Assembly: GCA_030609865.1 (NCBI GenBank)
Contig: JAUWSZ010000243.1
Span: 1 to 5,279, forward strand
Source of the DNA: a bacterium
GTDB taxonomy: Bacteria > Desulfobacterota > DSWW01
Length of the DNA: 5,279 bases
Reading direction: 5' to 3'
Below, in pieces: positions 1 through 5,279 of this stretch. Each line of letters starts with the position of its first letter. Within the stretch, counting starts at the first letter, position 1. The notes under the pieces were generated by a model. That model saw only the letters and a list, made by a program, of their open reading frames with translations. It searched no databases and was not told where the DNA came from. Made by a program: the position numbers and the translations under genes.

Positions 1-537
1 CACAGGATTGCCTTCAGCAAGCGTTAGCCCTATCAAGTAAGAAAGATAGACCAGCGCAGCAAACAGAGGGACATTCAGGAATCGTATCCAGTACAAAAGG
101 TGGCCTCCGCTGAGACCGATACCCCTTCCGGCTGCACACCAAAGGCCGGCTACCGTATAATAGGTTGGAAACGAAGTCGTCTCGTGATTTTCTTGTCTCT
201 GCCAGCCGGATACGGCCCTGTCAAAGGGCTCTGTCCTGCGGACTTTCGGGATCTTCCAGACGGGCGGGTGGATCCTGTCGTCTGGAACACTTTTCAGGGT
301 TGAAAAGTACTCCGGTGAGCCGTAGAGTACAATGAGTTCAGCAGACTGGCGACTGTAGTTCTCGATCTTCTGTTGAGGTACATGACCAACCGAATACTTG
401 TACACCAGATCAAAATGCATCTGCTCGTCTACGTTGTTGAAGAAGGGAAATGCAGCGCTGTAAACGAACACGCGAGCCGCTGCGAGAATACAAAGAAGGG
501 CAACGATGAGATGTTCGGTGCGGGAATCGGTCGGCAT
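1..537 (-). CDS. Partial multi-pass membrane protein, DUF2142/GT-C glycosyltransferase-like (N-terminal 179 residues)
   Basis: The minus strand is open from an ATG at 537 to the left edge, so the C-terminal part is missing. An AGGA (plus-strand 543-546) lies 5 nt before the ATG and supports this start. Residues about 9-30 form a hydrophobic helix (LIVALLCILAAARVFVYSAA). It is followed by NNVDEQMHFD (34-43), whose Asp37-Glu38 and His41 match the acidic motif in the first extracytoplasmic loop of GT-C transferases and DUF2142 proteins. A loop of about 80 residues leads to SFPTYYTVAGLW (122-133), the counterpart of the usual 'PPLYY' helix start. A further helix follows at about 146-172 after GLSGGHLLYWIRFLN. 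GT-C enzymes use polyprenyl-phosphate sugars to glycosylate substrates on the outer face of the inner membrane; donor and acceptor here are unknown. It is transcribed divergently from the sulfatase-like gene. The membrane topology and motif order make a real gene very likely; the exact family is less sure. Confidence 0.82.
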   Translation of the reverse strand, partial: MPTDSRTEHLIVALLCILAAARVFVYSAAFPFFNNVDEQMHFDLVYKYSVGHVPQQKIENYSRQSAELIVLYGSPEYFSTLKSVPDDRIHPPVWKIPKVRRTEPFDRAVSGWQRQENHETTSFPTYYTVAGLWCAAGRGIGLSGGHLLYWIRFLNVPLFAALVYLSYLIGLTLAEGNPV

Positions 538-589
538 TTGTTTCCTGTAAATACTCCGTGTTTCACTTCGGCGAGGCAAAGCACTCATG

Positions 590-618
590 AACATACAAAT
601 GCCTTTGAAAGACATCAA
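590..618 (-). promoter_or_regulatory. Weak promoter candidate for the minus-strand membrane protein
   Basis: On the minus strand, TTGATG (plus 613-618) and TATGTT (plus 590-595) are 17 bp apart, each 4 of 6 to the sigma70 consensus. It overlaps the right-facing promoter, so the two could compete for polymerase. The match is weak and could be chance. Confidence 0.25.
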
Positions 619-632
619 AATCATAATATAGT
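605..632 (+). promoter_or_regulatory. Sigma70-like promoter for the sulfatase-like gene
   Basis: A TTGAAA at 605-610 (5 of 6 to TTGACA) and a TATAGT at 627-632 (5 of 6 to TATAAT) are separated by 16 bp. Transcription would start near 639, leaving a leader of about 100 nt before the ATG at 740. The placement in the AT-rich centre of a divergent intergenic region adds support. There is no experimental evidence. Confidence 0.55.
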
Positions 633-739
633 TAAACGATCCATATTAGGCAAGAGGCCGAAGACGTGCGGTCGCATCCGGTGACGGCACACAGGGAGCC
701 GAAGGGAACGGATTTCAATGAAGAACCAGTAGGAACGAG

Positions 740-2161
740 ATGAGTCGTAAAGAAGATTATGGACGCAGCCTGGATCGGCGTGATTTCCTGAGATACGGGA
801 TGTATGGCGGTTTCGCCGTGTGTCTTCCGGGGAGCGCCTGGCTAGCCGGGTGCAGCAAAGAACGGCACGAGACGAAGGCGAACATCGTCCTGGTTACGGT
901 AGATACCCTGAGGGCCGACCATTTGAGTTGTTATGGGTATGGGTGGAGGACATCGCCAAATCTCGACCGGTTCGCCGCGGACGCGCTATTGTTCGAGAAC
1001 TGCCTGTCCCATGCCCCGGTGACGAGCTCGAGCCTCGCCAGCATTCTGACCGGCTTCCTTCCTCACGAGACGGAGGTCTTTGAGAATATGCCCCTGCCGG
1101 AGGGCCCGGAGTTGCTTAGCGAGGTTTTGTGGCAGAATGGATACAAGACGTTCGCAGTGGTGAGCAACTTCAATCTTCGGGCAAGGGTAGGCTGGGCGCG
1201 GGGATTTCATATCTACGACGACAAGATGGAGGATTATGAAGAGGGAAAGAGTCTTCCCGAGAGGATCGCAGAGCACACCACGGACCGCGCCATAGATTTG
1301 CTCAACAAGTTTTCCAACGATCGTTTGTTTCTGTGGGTTCATTACCAGGACCCTCACGGACCGTACACACCACCGGACCGTTTTGGGAGACGATTCCGAA
1401 CCATTCATCGAGAGCCCCGCCCTCTGAGAGCCAATGCCTCGGTGAGCGGATATGGCGGAATCCCGTCTTATCAAAGACTCGGAACGAACCGAGACTATTC
1501 CCACTACGTTTCACAGTATGACGCGGAAATAGCATACCAAGATGAGCAGTTCAATCGTTTGATGAAAGCGTTGCAGGATCTCGGTCTCTATGACGAAGCC
1601 CTGATCCTGTTCACGGCCGATCACGGGGAGGGCATGGGAGAACACGATTACTATTTCGCACACGGAGAGAACCTTTACAGCGGCCTGACCCACGTGCCCC
1701 TCATCGTAAAATACGGGGACAGGCTGACCGGAAGAAGGAAGGATTTCGTTCAGCATATCGATATCGTTCCAACCATCCTGAATGTTGCCGGCCTTCGGCC
1801 CGATTCCCGGTTTAGAGGCAGTGATCTGGGCGGGCCGTGCGACACGGAGCGAGAGATCTTCGCGGAAATGAAATCACCCATGGCCAGAGACGGTGTCAAA
1901 TTCTCGATCGTTGCGGAAGGTTTCAAGCTGATCTACACGCCCTTCTACGACCAATACGAGCTCTTCGATCTGGGGAACGATCCTTATGAGGAACACAGTA
2001 TCATCCGTGACGTGAAACACGGAGCAAGGGTTGAGGATTTGAAACAAAGACTGGACCGGATTCGCCAAGAAAACCTGCTGGGATCCAAAGTGGTTCACAC
2101 ACCCAGGAAGCTCACCCAGGGGGAAATCAAAAAGTTGAAATCCCTGGGCTACGTTCGTTAG
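740..2161 (+). CDS. Tat-exported, lipoprotein-like sulfatase/alkaline-phosphatase-superfamily hydrolase or transferase
   Basis: This is a complete 473-residue protein. An AGGA at 731-734 sits 5 nt before the ATG, and the next in-frame ATG would remove the export motif. The N-terminus has a twin-arginine motif (RRDFL, 13-17), a hydrophobic stretch (about 20-34) and a lipobox LAGC (35-38), suggesting folded export and lipid anchoring at Cys38. The alkaline-phosphatase-superfamily core shows VTVDTLRADHL (52-62, metal-binding Asp55), PNLDRFA (73-79), the nucleophile region (T95 in PVTSSSLASILTG), HYQDPHGPY (201-209) and FTADHGEGMGEH (291-302, metal ligands Asp294 and His295). The C-terminus has the usual substrate-side module (YELFDLGNDPYE, 406-417) and ends in LKSLGYVR, a tail common in deltaproteobacterial members. 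The classical C/S-x-P-x-R formylglycine motif is absent: Thr95 takes the Cys position and the Pro and Arg are replaced. The enzyme may therefore use Thr directly, as phospho-transferring relatives such as LtaS and EptA do. The substrate is unknown; a phospho- or sulfo-ester of an envelope glycan or lipid is possible. Confidence 0.9.
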   Translation: MSRKEDYGRSLDRRDFLRYGMYGGFAVCLPGSAWLAGCSKERHETKANIVLVTVDTLRADHLSCYGYGWRTSPNLDRFAADALLFENCLSHAPVTSSSLASILTGFLPHETEVFENMPLPEGPELLSEVLWQNGYKTFAVVSNFNLRARVGWARGFHIYDDKMEDYEEGKSLPERIAEHTTDRAIDLLNKFSNDRLFLWVHYQDPHGPYTPPDRFGRRFRTIHREPRPLRANASVSGYGGIPSYQRLGTNRDYSHYVSQYDAEIAYQDEQFNRLMKALQDLGLYDEALILFTADHGEGMGEHDYYFAHGENLYSGLTHVPLIVKYGDRLTGRRKDFVQHIDIVPTILNVAGLRPDSRFRGSDLGGPCDTEREIFAEMKSPMARDGVKFSIVAEGFKLIYTPFYDQYELFDLGNDPYEEHSIIRDVKHGARVEDLKQRLDRIRQENLLGSKVVHTPRKLTQGEIKKLKSLGYVR

Positions 2162-2167
2162 CAGCCC

Positions 2168-2178
2168 GTTGAAAAAGT
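2168..2178 (+). repeat. Partial extra copy of the palindrome arm
   Basis: GTTGAAAAAGT at 2168-2178 is a perfect reverse complement of ACTTTTTCAAC at 2294-2304 in the right arm of the adjacent palindrome. It matches the proper left arm (from 2193) apart from one base. It begins 7 nt after the sulfatase stop codon. It may be the relic of an older repeat copy or an alternative pairing partner for the right arm. Confidence 0.5.
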
Positions 2179-2185
2179 GGCTATT

Positions 2186-2311
2186 GGAGGCTGTTCAAAA
2201 AGTTCCAGATGCAAGGCAGGCAAAATCCCGAGGAATGAGGCGTACTTACTGTACGTTGAATGACGAGGGATGAAGCCGAACGCCGCAGATGGTACTTTTT
2301 CAACAGCCTCC
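2186..2311. repeat. 126-bp imperfect palindrome (interspersed-repeat or MITE-like element)
   Basis: The outer arms are 27 nt each (2186-2212 and 2285-2311) and match as inverted repeats at 23 of 27 positions. They begin with GGAGGCTGTTCAAAAAGTT and end with ACTTTTTCAACAGCCTCC. The exact centre is a second palindrome, CGTAC-TTACT-GTACG (2241-2255), midway between the arms, and the sequence between shows partial pairing (TCCCGAGG with GACGAGGGA). It encodes nothing obvious. It could fold into a long hairpin or cruciform and might act as a transcription barrier behind the sulfatase-like gene, or be a non-autonomous mobile element. From memory, repeats with 'CTTTTTGAACAGCC' ends recur in deltaproteobacterial genomes; this is not verified here. 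There is no clear target-site duplication. Confidence 0.8.
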
Positions 2312-2425
2312 TAGATGGGGCTAGAATAAGAAGCAAACCCCTGTGTGTCAAGGAAAGGTCTCCTAACCCGGCTGGCCACGAAAGAAAGGATTCAAAGTAT
2401 CCGTTCTAAGTGAGTTCCCCAATGC

Positions 2426-2471
2426 GGAATCCGGCAGGAATCGTCTGAGGAATCGGCAGCACTGCCGATTC
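2426..2471. repeat. Three phased GGAATC motifs leading into a near-perfect 22-bp palindrome
   Basis: GGAATC occurs at 2426, 2437 and 2449, about one DNA turn apart. The third copy overlaps a palindrome with perfect 10-nt arms, GAATCGGCAG (2450-2459) and CTGCCGATTC (2462-2471), around a CA centre. No T-tract follows, so it is not an intrinsic terminator. It could be an operator, a REP-like hairpin or the end of a degraded mobile element. It lies about 300 bp before the small secreted-protein gene, which is far for direct promoter control. Confidence 0.6.
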
Positions 2472-2755
2472 GACCTAGCGAGCAGCACGCCTGGTCTCCG
2501 TAGCTTTGATGGGCAACCCTTGAATGCGGAACGAAAAACAGAAGATCTTGCGAAGCGAGGCGCTCCTTGGCACAACCCTTGCTCTTCTGGCAAACCCGAG
2601 GGACGGCCCGACACAGCGCTAGGGTTGAGTAGGCAGAGGAACTTGCGGCAGCTCTTCGTGCATTCAACATCCAAGAGAGGGGAGGTGGGCAGGACAGGCT
2701 GATTCTCCAGCGAAGTGAGATTTTGTTCATTTGGAGGCAACCAACATCAACCAAG

Positions 2756-2762
2756 AGGAGGG
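2756..2762 (+). promoter_or_regulatory. Strong ribosome binding site fixing the start of the small secreted protein
   Basis: AGGAGGG at 2756-2762, nearly the full anti-Shine-Dalgarno complement, stands 7 nt before the ATG at 2770. It decides the start against an in-frame TTG at 2731, which would add 13 residues ahead of the signal peptide. The strength of the site suggests efficient translation. Confidence 0.85.
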
Positions 2763-2769
2763 ATTGAGT

Positions 2770-3183
2770 ATGAAATCTTCGAGGACAAAAATCGCTATTG
2801 CATGTTACGTTCTTTTGTCTGCTGGCCTGCTCTTGAATCCGGCAAGTTCTTACAGCGACGACTTTACAATAGAAATAAGGATAGCTCCAAATGTGCTCAA
2901 TATTCAAAGAGAGGGAACGGTAGTAACCGTCCACACGGACATCACTTATTACGTCGTCGACGTCTATACGGTGTATTTGAACGGGATCGCTATCAGCAGT
3001 TGGAAGGCTGATAATCGTGGGAATTTCGTGGCGAAATTCTTAATGGATGAGGTAAAGACCTTGGATGGCCTCATCATCGGGGATTACAATACTCTCAAAA
3101 TAGTAGGAGATACCCTCGATGGCGATCCGTTTGTGGGAGTGCAGGACATAAGAATAATCGATGTTATCCCTCAAGGTCAGTAG
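2770..3183 (+). CDS. Small secreted all-beta protein of unknown function
   Basis: The product has 137 residues. It starts with a classical Sec signal peptide: basic MKSSRTK, a hydrophobic core of about residues 8-22, and probable cleavage near ASSYS-DD (about 25-30). The mature part of about 108 residues alternates short hydrophobic strands and polar turns (TIEIRIAPNVLNI, GTVVTVHTDITYYVVD, YTVYLNGIAISSWKAD, GNFVAKF, YNTLKIVGDT, VQDIRIIDVI). This is the pattern of a single Ig-like or similar beta-sandwich. It has no Cys after the signal, no catalytic motif and no membrane anchor, so it is probably free in the periplasm or outside the cell. It has an excellent ribosome binding site before it and an intrinsic terminator after it, so it looks like a stand-alone transcription unit. 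Its DNA is visibly AT-richer than the kinase gene to its right, a possible hint of different origin. I do not recognise a named family; a structural or surface role is plausible but unproven. Confidence 0.82.
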   Translation: MKSSRTKIAIACYVLLSAGLLLNPASSYSDDFTIEIRIAPNVLNIQREGTVVTVHTDITYYVVDVYTVYLNGIAISSWKADNRGNFVAKFLMDEVKTLDGLIIGDYNTLKIVGDTLDGDPFVGVQDIRIIDVIPQGQ

Positions 3184-3220
3184 TATTCAACGCAGGTCTT
3201 AAAGCTTTTGTTGGATTCGT

Positions 3221-3255
3221 GAGGCGGGGTCATGTTTGAGTCCGCCTCTTTTTTT
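3221..3255 (+). terminator. Rho-independent terminator after the small secreted protein
   Basis: The arms GAGGCGG (3221-3227) and CCGCCTC (3242-3248) form a perfect 7-bp GC-rich stem, extendable by one G-T pair, with a loop of 12-14 nt. Seven T residues follow at once (3249-3255). It lies 37 nt after the stop codon and should insulate the kinase gene from upstream transcription. Confidence 0.88.
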
Positions 3256-3323
3256 CGCGTGGTCCCGAAAGCCTGTTGCCGGCATTCTCAATTTGTGCTG
3301 CTTCCATCCGCCTTCGCAGGGGA

Positions 3324-3341
3324 CCACGGGTTTACCCGTGG
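3324..3341. repeat. Perfect 18-bp hairpin, REP-like
   Basis: CCACGGGT (3324-3331) and ACCCGTGG (3334-3341) are perfect inverted repeats around TT. No T-tract follows, so termination is unlikely. Short CCACGGG-type hairpins are typical of intergenic REP elements mobilised by IS200/IS605-like REP transposases in other genomes; the link is by appearance only. It sits between the upstream terminator and the kinase start and could also be an operator. Confidence 0.55.
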
Positions 3342-3438
3342 GGCTCCATGAGTTGCCTTTCGGGCGATGGTAGAATAGAAATCAAGAGTGTGTATGTCCA
3401 GGAGCGTTCCCTTTTGGCTTACGTCTTACATTCTTGAT

Positions 3439-3443
3439 GGAGG
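3439..3443 (+). promoter_or_regulatory. Ribosome binding site of the histidine kinase
   Basis: GGAGG at 3439-3443 lies 9 nt before ATG 3453, and no comparable site precedes the first in-frame ATG of the main kinase frame at 3517. This supports translation beginning at 3453, although that ATG is out of frame with the rest of the kinase. Confidence 0.65.
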
Positions 3444-3452
3444 TTGCGTGAG

Positions 3453-5279
3453 ATGACAGCTTTGGTATGTCCGTCCCGGCTATCTGGCCGTCATCGGAGC
3501 GGTACTCGCAGCGTTCATGGTGGCGGCTGCCATGCTGGAGATGCGTAACGCTCGGGACACGATGCTCGAGTTGATCGCGGAGAAGGGAAGGATCTTCGCG
3601 AACCAGATCGAACAGGGGGCCATCCTTGCCCTGCGGGCCATGGAAGAAGCAGAGGAGAACCTCGCATCGAGGCTTCTCACCATAGCCAGGACGGTGTCGA
3701 GAATGGAAGCGGGTATGGAGCTGGGGCAAGACGTTCTCGCCGAGCTCGTTACGGAAAACCGCATCAGGGCCCTCCACCTCGTGAAGCAGGATGGCCGCAT
3801 TCAGACATCCAGCCGGCCTTCTGCACACTTCCTGAATCGTACCCCCCCGGATTATCGCAGGCTCTATCCAACCCTCTTCTCGGGAGAGCGTACGGAATCG
3901 ATCCTGGGGCTGCACTACAGTGCTGTGGGTGGAAAGGCGAGGTTTGCCGTAGGCGTGCGGAGAAGGGGAGGGGGGGCCGTTGTCTGCAGTATCGATGCGG
4001 ACGTGCTCCTGGACCTGCGCAAGACCTTCGGCCTGGGTCGTTTGATCCAGGATGTGGGGGAGGTCCATGGGATGAGCTACGTGATGATCCAGGACGAGGA
4101 GGGCATCCTGACCGCCACCCGGAATGTTTCAGGTGCCAAGAGAATCCTGGACGACCCGTTCCTGTCCGCGTTGTGGGCAGGGGGGGGATACGCCGCCAGG
4201 ACGATACCGTTCCAGGGGCGGGATGTCTTCGAGGTTGTGAAGACGGTGTCGTCCGACGGTGAACGTCTCGGCCTTCTCCGGGTTGCCTTCGACCTGCACG
4301 AGATCCGTGCCCTGGAGCGTAAGTCACGCCGCCGCATGCTGATGACGCTCGCCGTTCTCTCCCTGCTCGGCATGGTCGCCCTGAATGCCGTGGTCATCTA
4401 CCAGAACATGAATCTGGCCGTCAGGGCCCGGGATGAGGTGGCCACCTTTTCGGGGAGTGTACTTTCCGGCATGGCCGACGGCGTGTTCGTCGTCTCCGAT
4501 GAAGGGAAGGTGGTCCTGGCAAATGACGTGGCCCGGGCGATGTTCGGGAAACGGATCGACCTGGTGCCGCAGGGGCTGAAACCGCTCGTCGAGGAGACCC
4601 TTCAAAAGGGTGAGCCCGTGGTCCGGGGAATGGAGATCAAGGGCGGAGACGGCAAGCAGCGTTTTCTGACCCTGTCGGCTTCCAGGGTAAGCGTGCCCGG
4701 AGAGGAGGCCCCGTATACGGTCCTCATCCTGAGGGACGTGACGGAGGAGCGGCGTTTGCGGGATCAGATTCAGAGGAGCGAAAGGATCACAGCGCTGGGA
4801 AGGCTCGCTGCAGCGGTTGCCCATGAAGTTCGAAACCCATTGAACGCCATCGGCATGACCGCTCAGCGACTCCGCGCCGAGTTCGAGCCCCGGGAGGGAA
4901 CGGAGGAATACCGCCGGTTCCTGGACGTCATCGGCTCGGAGATCGCTCGACTCGACGACATCATCACCCAGTTCCTTCGCTTTGCCGCTGAGCCTCAGAT
5001 CGAGCTGAAGACCGAGGACGTTGGGGAACTCGTGGACTCGGTGATCACCCAGGAAGCCCTCCAGGCGGAGGAAAAAGGGGTTCGGCTCACGTCGGAAGTT
5101 GCCGCGGGCCAGAAGGCGGTCATCGATGCGAGGCAGATCAGACAAGTGCTCCTGAACCTGATTTCGAACGCTATCGAGTCGATGGAGGATGGGGGTGAGG
5201 TGAGGATCGCCGCCGGAGAGGAGGATGCATGGGTGCATATAGCGGTCGAGGATGATGGGTCCGGGATGACCCCGGAGGA
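3453..5279 (+). CDS. Membrane sensor histidine kinase with PAS domain; apparent +1 frameshift near the start; C-terminus beyond the window
   Basis: The enzyme should autophosphorylate on His in response to a periplasmic signal and pass the phosphate to a response regulator. The ATG at 3453 has a good GGAGG, but its frame ends after 28 codons. The kinase frame runs uninterrupted from the TGA at 3454-3456 to the right edge. Skipping one T in the TTT at 3462-3464 joins the two as MTAWYVRPGYLAVIGAVL; residue numbers below assume this. TM1 is at 10-28. A periplasmic region of about 265 residues (29-294) has two similar segments (ALHLVKQDGRI near 107 and YVMIQDEEGILTAT near 209), suggesting a double-Cache-like sensor. 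TM2 is at 295-316, PAS at about 335-430, and HisKA follows with VAHEVRNPLNAIGM and phospho-acceptor His457. The HATPase N-box is NLISNAIESM (Asn572) and the G1 box DDGSGM is at 600-605. The gene stops inside the ATPase domain. It is an AtoS/NtrB-like kinase, so a sigma54-type regulator downstream is plausible. Without a frameshift, translation from ATG 3517 would lose most of TM1. Confidence 0.9.

Larger units (their letters stand above)
538..739. other. Divergent intergenic control region
   Basis: These 202 bp separate the start codons of the minus-strand membrane protein and the plus-strand sulfatase-like gene. The centre (about 600-650) is clearly AT-richer than the flanking genes and carries the best promoter match for the right-hand gene. 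A leader of about 100 nt would lie between that promoter and the sulfatase start; I see no riboswitch-like structure in it. A weak promoter candidate for the left-hand gene overlaps the same area. Confidence 0.7.
2162..2769. other. Long intergenic region with palindromic elements, no convincing gene
   Basis: About 600 bp lie between the sulfatase-like gene and the small secreted-protein gene. The left part (2168-2311) is a long inverted repeat plus a partial extra arm. Positions 2426-2471 hold phased GGAATC motifs and a near-perfect palindrome. From about 2472 to 2730 I see only unremarkable DNA with stop-poor reading frames on both strands, whose translations are rich in Arg, Ser, Pro and Cys and resemble no protein family I know. 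This stretch may be a decayed repeat or mobile-element remnant. The last 20 bp hold the ribosome binding site of the next gene. Confidence 0.7.

Noticed and set aside
100..684. Plus-strand open frames at 100-303 and 373-684
   Set aside because: They lie over or opposite the minus-strand membrane protein, which has a convincing topology, motif order and ribosome binding site; 373-684 also runs across the promoter region.
986..2098. Minus-strand open frames within the sulfatase-like gene
   Set aside because: The plus-strand frame has intact superfamily motifs from end to end; the antisense frames lack ribosome binding sites and recognisable domains.
2186..2311. Intrinsic terminator for the sulfatase-like gene
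   Set aside because: The T-run lies inside the right arm rather than after a GC-rich stem, so it does not have terminator architecture, although the hairpin might still slow transcription.
2426..2471. CRISPR-like array from the GGAATC repeats
   Set aside because: The repeats are only 6 bp with 5-6 bp between them, far below CRISPR repeat and spacer sizes.
2731..2769. TTG at 2731 as start of the secreted protein
   Set aside because: It would place 13 polar residues before the signal peptide, while ATG 2770 has an almost ideal ribosome binding site.
2363..2934. Minus-strand open frames covering the intergenic region and the start of the secreted-protein gene
   Set aside because: The composition is unlike a real protein (Arg, Ser, Cys and Pro rich), and the longer one runs antisense through the signal peptide of a well-supported gene.
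3256..3452. Sigma54 or sigma70 promoter for the kinase
   Set aside because: No GG-N10-GC pattern was found, and the only good -10 match (TAGAAT at 3371-3376) lacks a -35 at suitable spacing.
3382..5238. Long minus-strand open frames opposite the kinase (3382-4068, 3764-4327, 4077-4397, 4324-5238)
   Set aside because: They are antisense to a kinase with a full set of motifs. Their translations are rich in Arg, Pro, Ser and His with no family signature, as expected from GC-rich coding DNA.

Overview
The window looks like a chromosomal stretch from a Desulfobacterota-type (deltaproteobacterial) Gram-negative bacterium. The reasons are the style of the sulfatase (Tat motif plus lipobox, and a C-terminal tail ending in a Leu-Gly-Tyr motif), the NtrB/AtoS-like PAS histidine kinase with an 'RNPLNAIGM' H-box, and a long interspersed inverted repeat of a kind I associate with that group. 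This assignment is an inference from style; no marker gene is present.

Layout. (1) Positions 1-537, minus strand: the N-terminal 179 codons of a multi-pass membrane protein resembling DUF2142/GT-C glycosyltransferases, cut off by the left edge. (2) Positions 538-739: a 202-bp divergent intergenic region with a good sigma70-like promoter facing right. (3) Positions 740-2161, plus strand: a Tat-exported, probably lipid-anchored alkaline-phosphatase-superfamily 'sulfatase' with Thr instead of Cys/Ser at the nucleophile position. (4) Positions 2162-2769: about 600 bp without a convincing gene. It holds a 126-bp imperfect palindrome just after the sulfatase, a near-perfect 22-bp palindrome preceded by three GGAATC motifs at 11-12-bp spacing, and a strong ribosome binding site at its right end. 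(5) Positions 2770-3183, plus strand: a small secreted all-beta protein of unknown function, closed by a clear intrinsic terminator (3221-3255). (6) Positions 3256-3452: a short intergenic region with a perfect 8-bp-stem hairpin. (7) Positions 3453 to the right edge, plus strand: a membrane-bound sensor histidine kinase (TM - large periplasmic sensor - TM - PAS - HisKA - start of HATPase). Its well-placed start codon is out of frame with the rest of the gene by one base.

How the genes relate. The divergent membrane protein and the exported sulfatase-like enzyme could both act on envelope glycans or lipids, and they share a control region, but no substrate can be read from sequence. The small secreted protein has its own terminator and probably its own promoter. 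The kinase starts a separate unit, and its response regulator would be expected beyond the right edge. I do not see a clear new multi-gene system. The items most worth checking are the kinase frameshift, the atypical sulfatase active site, the palindromic elements and the orphan secreted protein.
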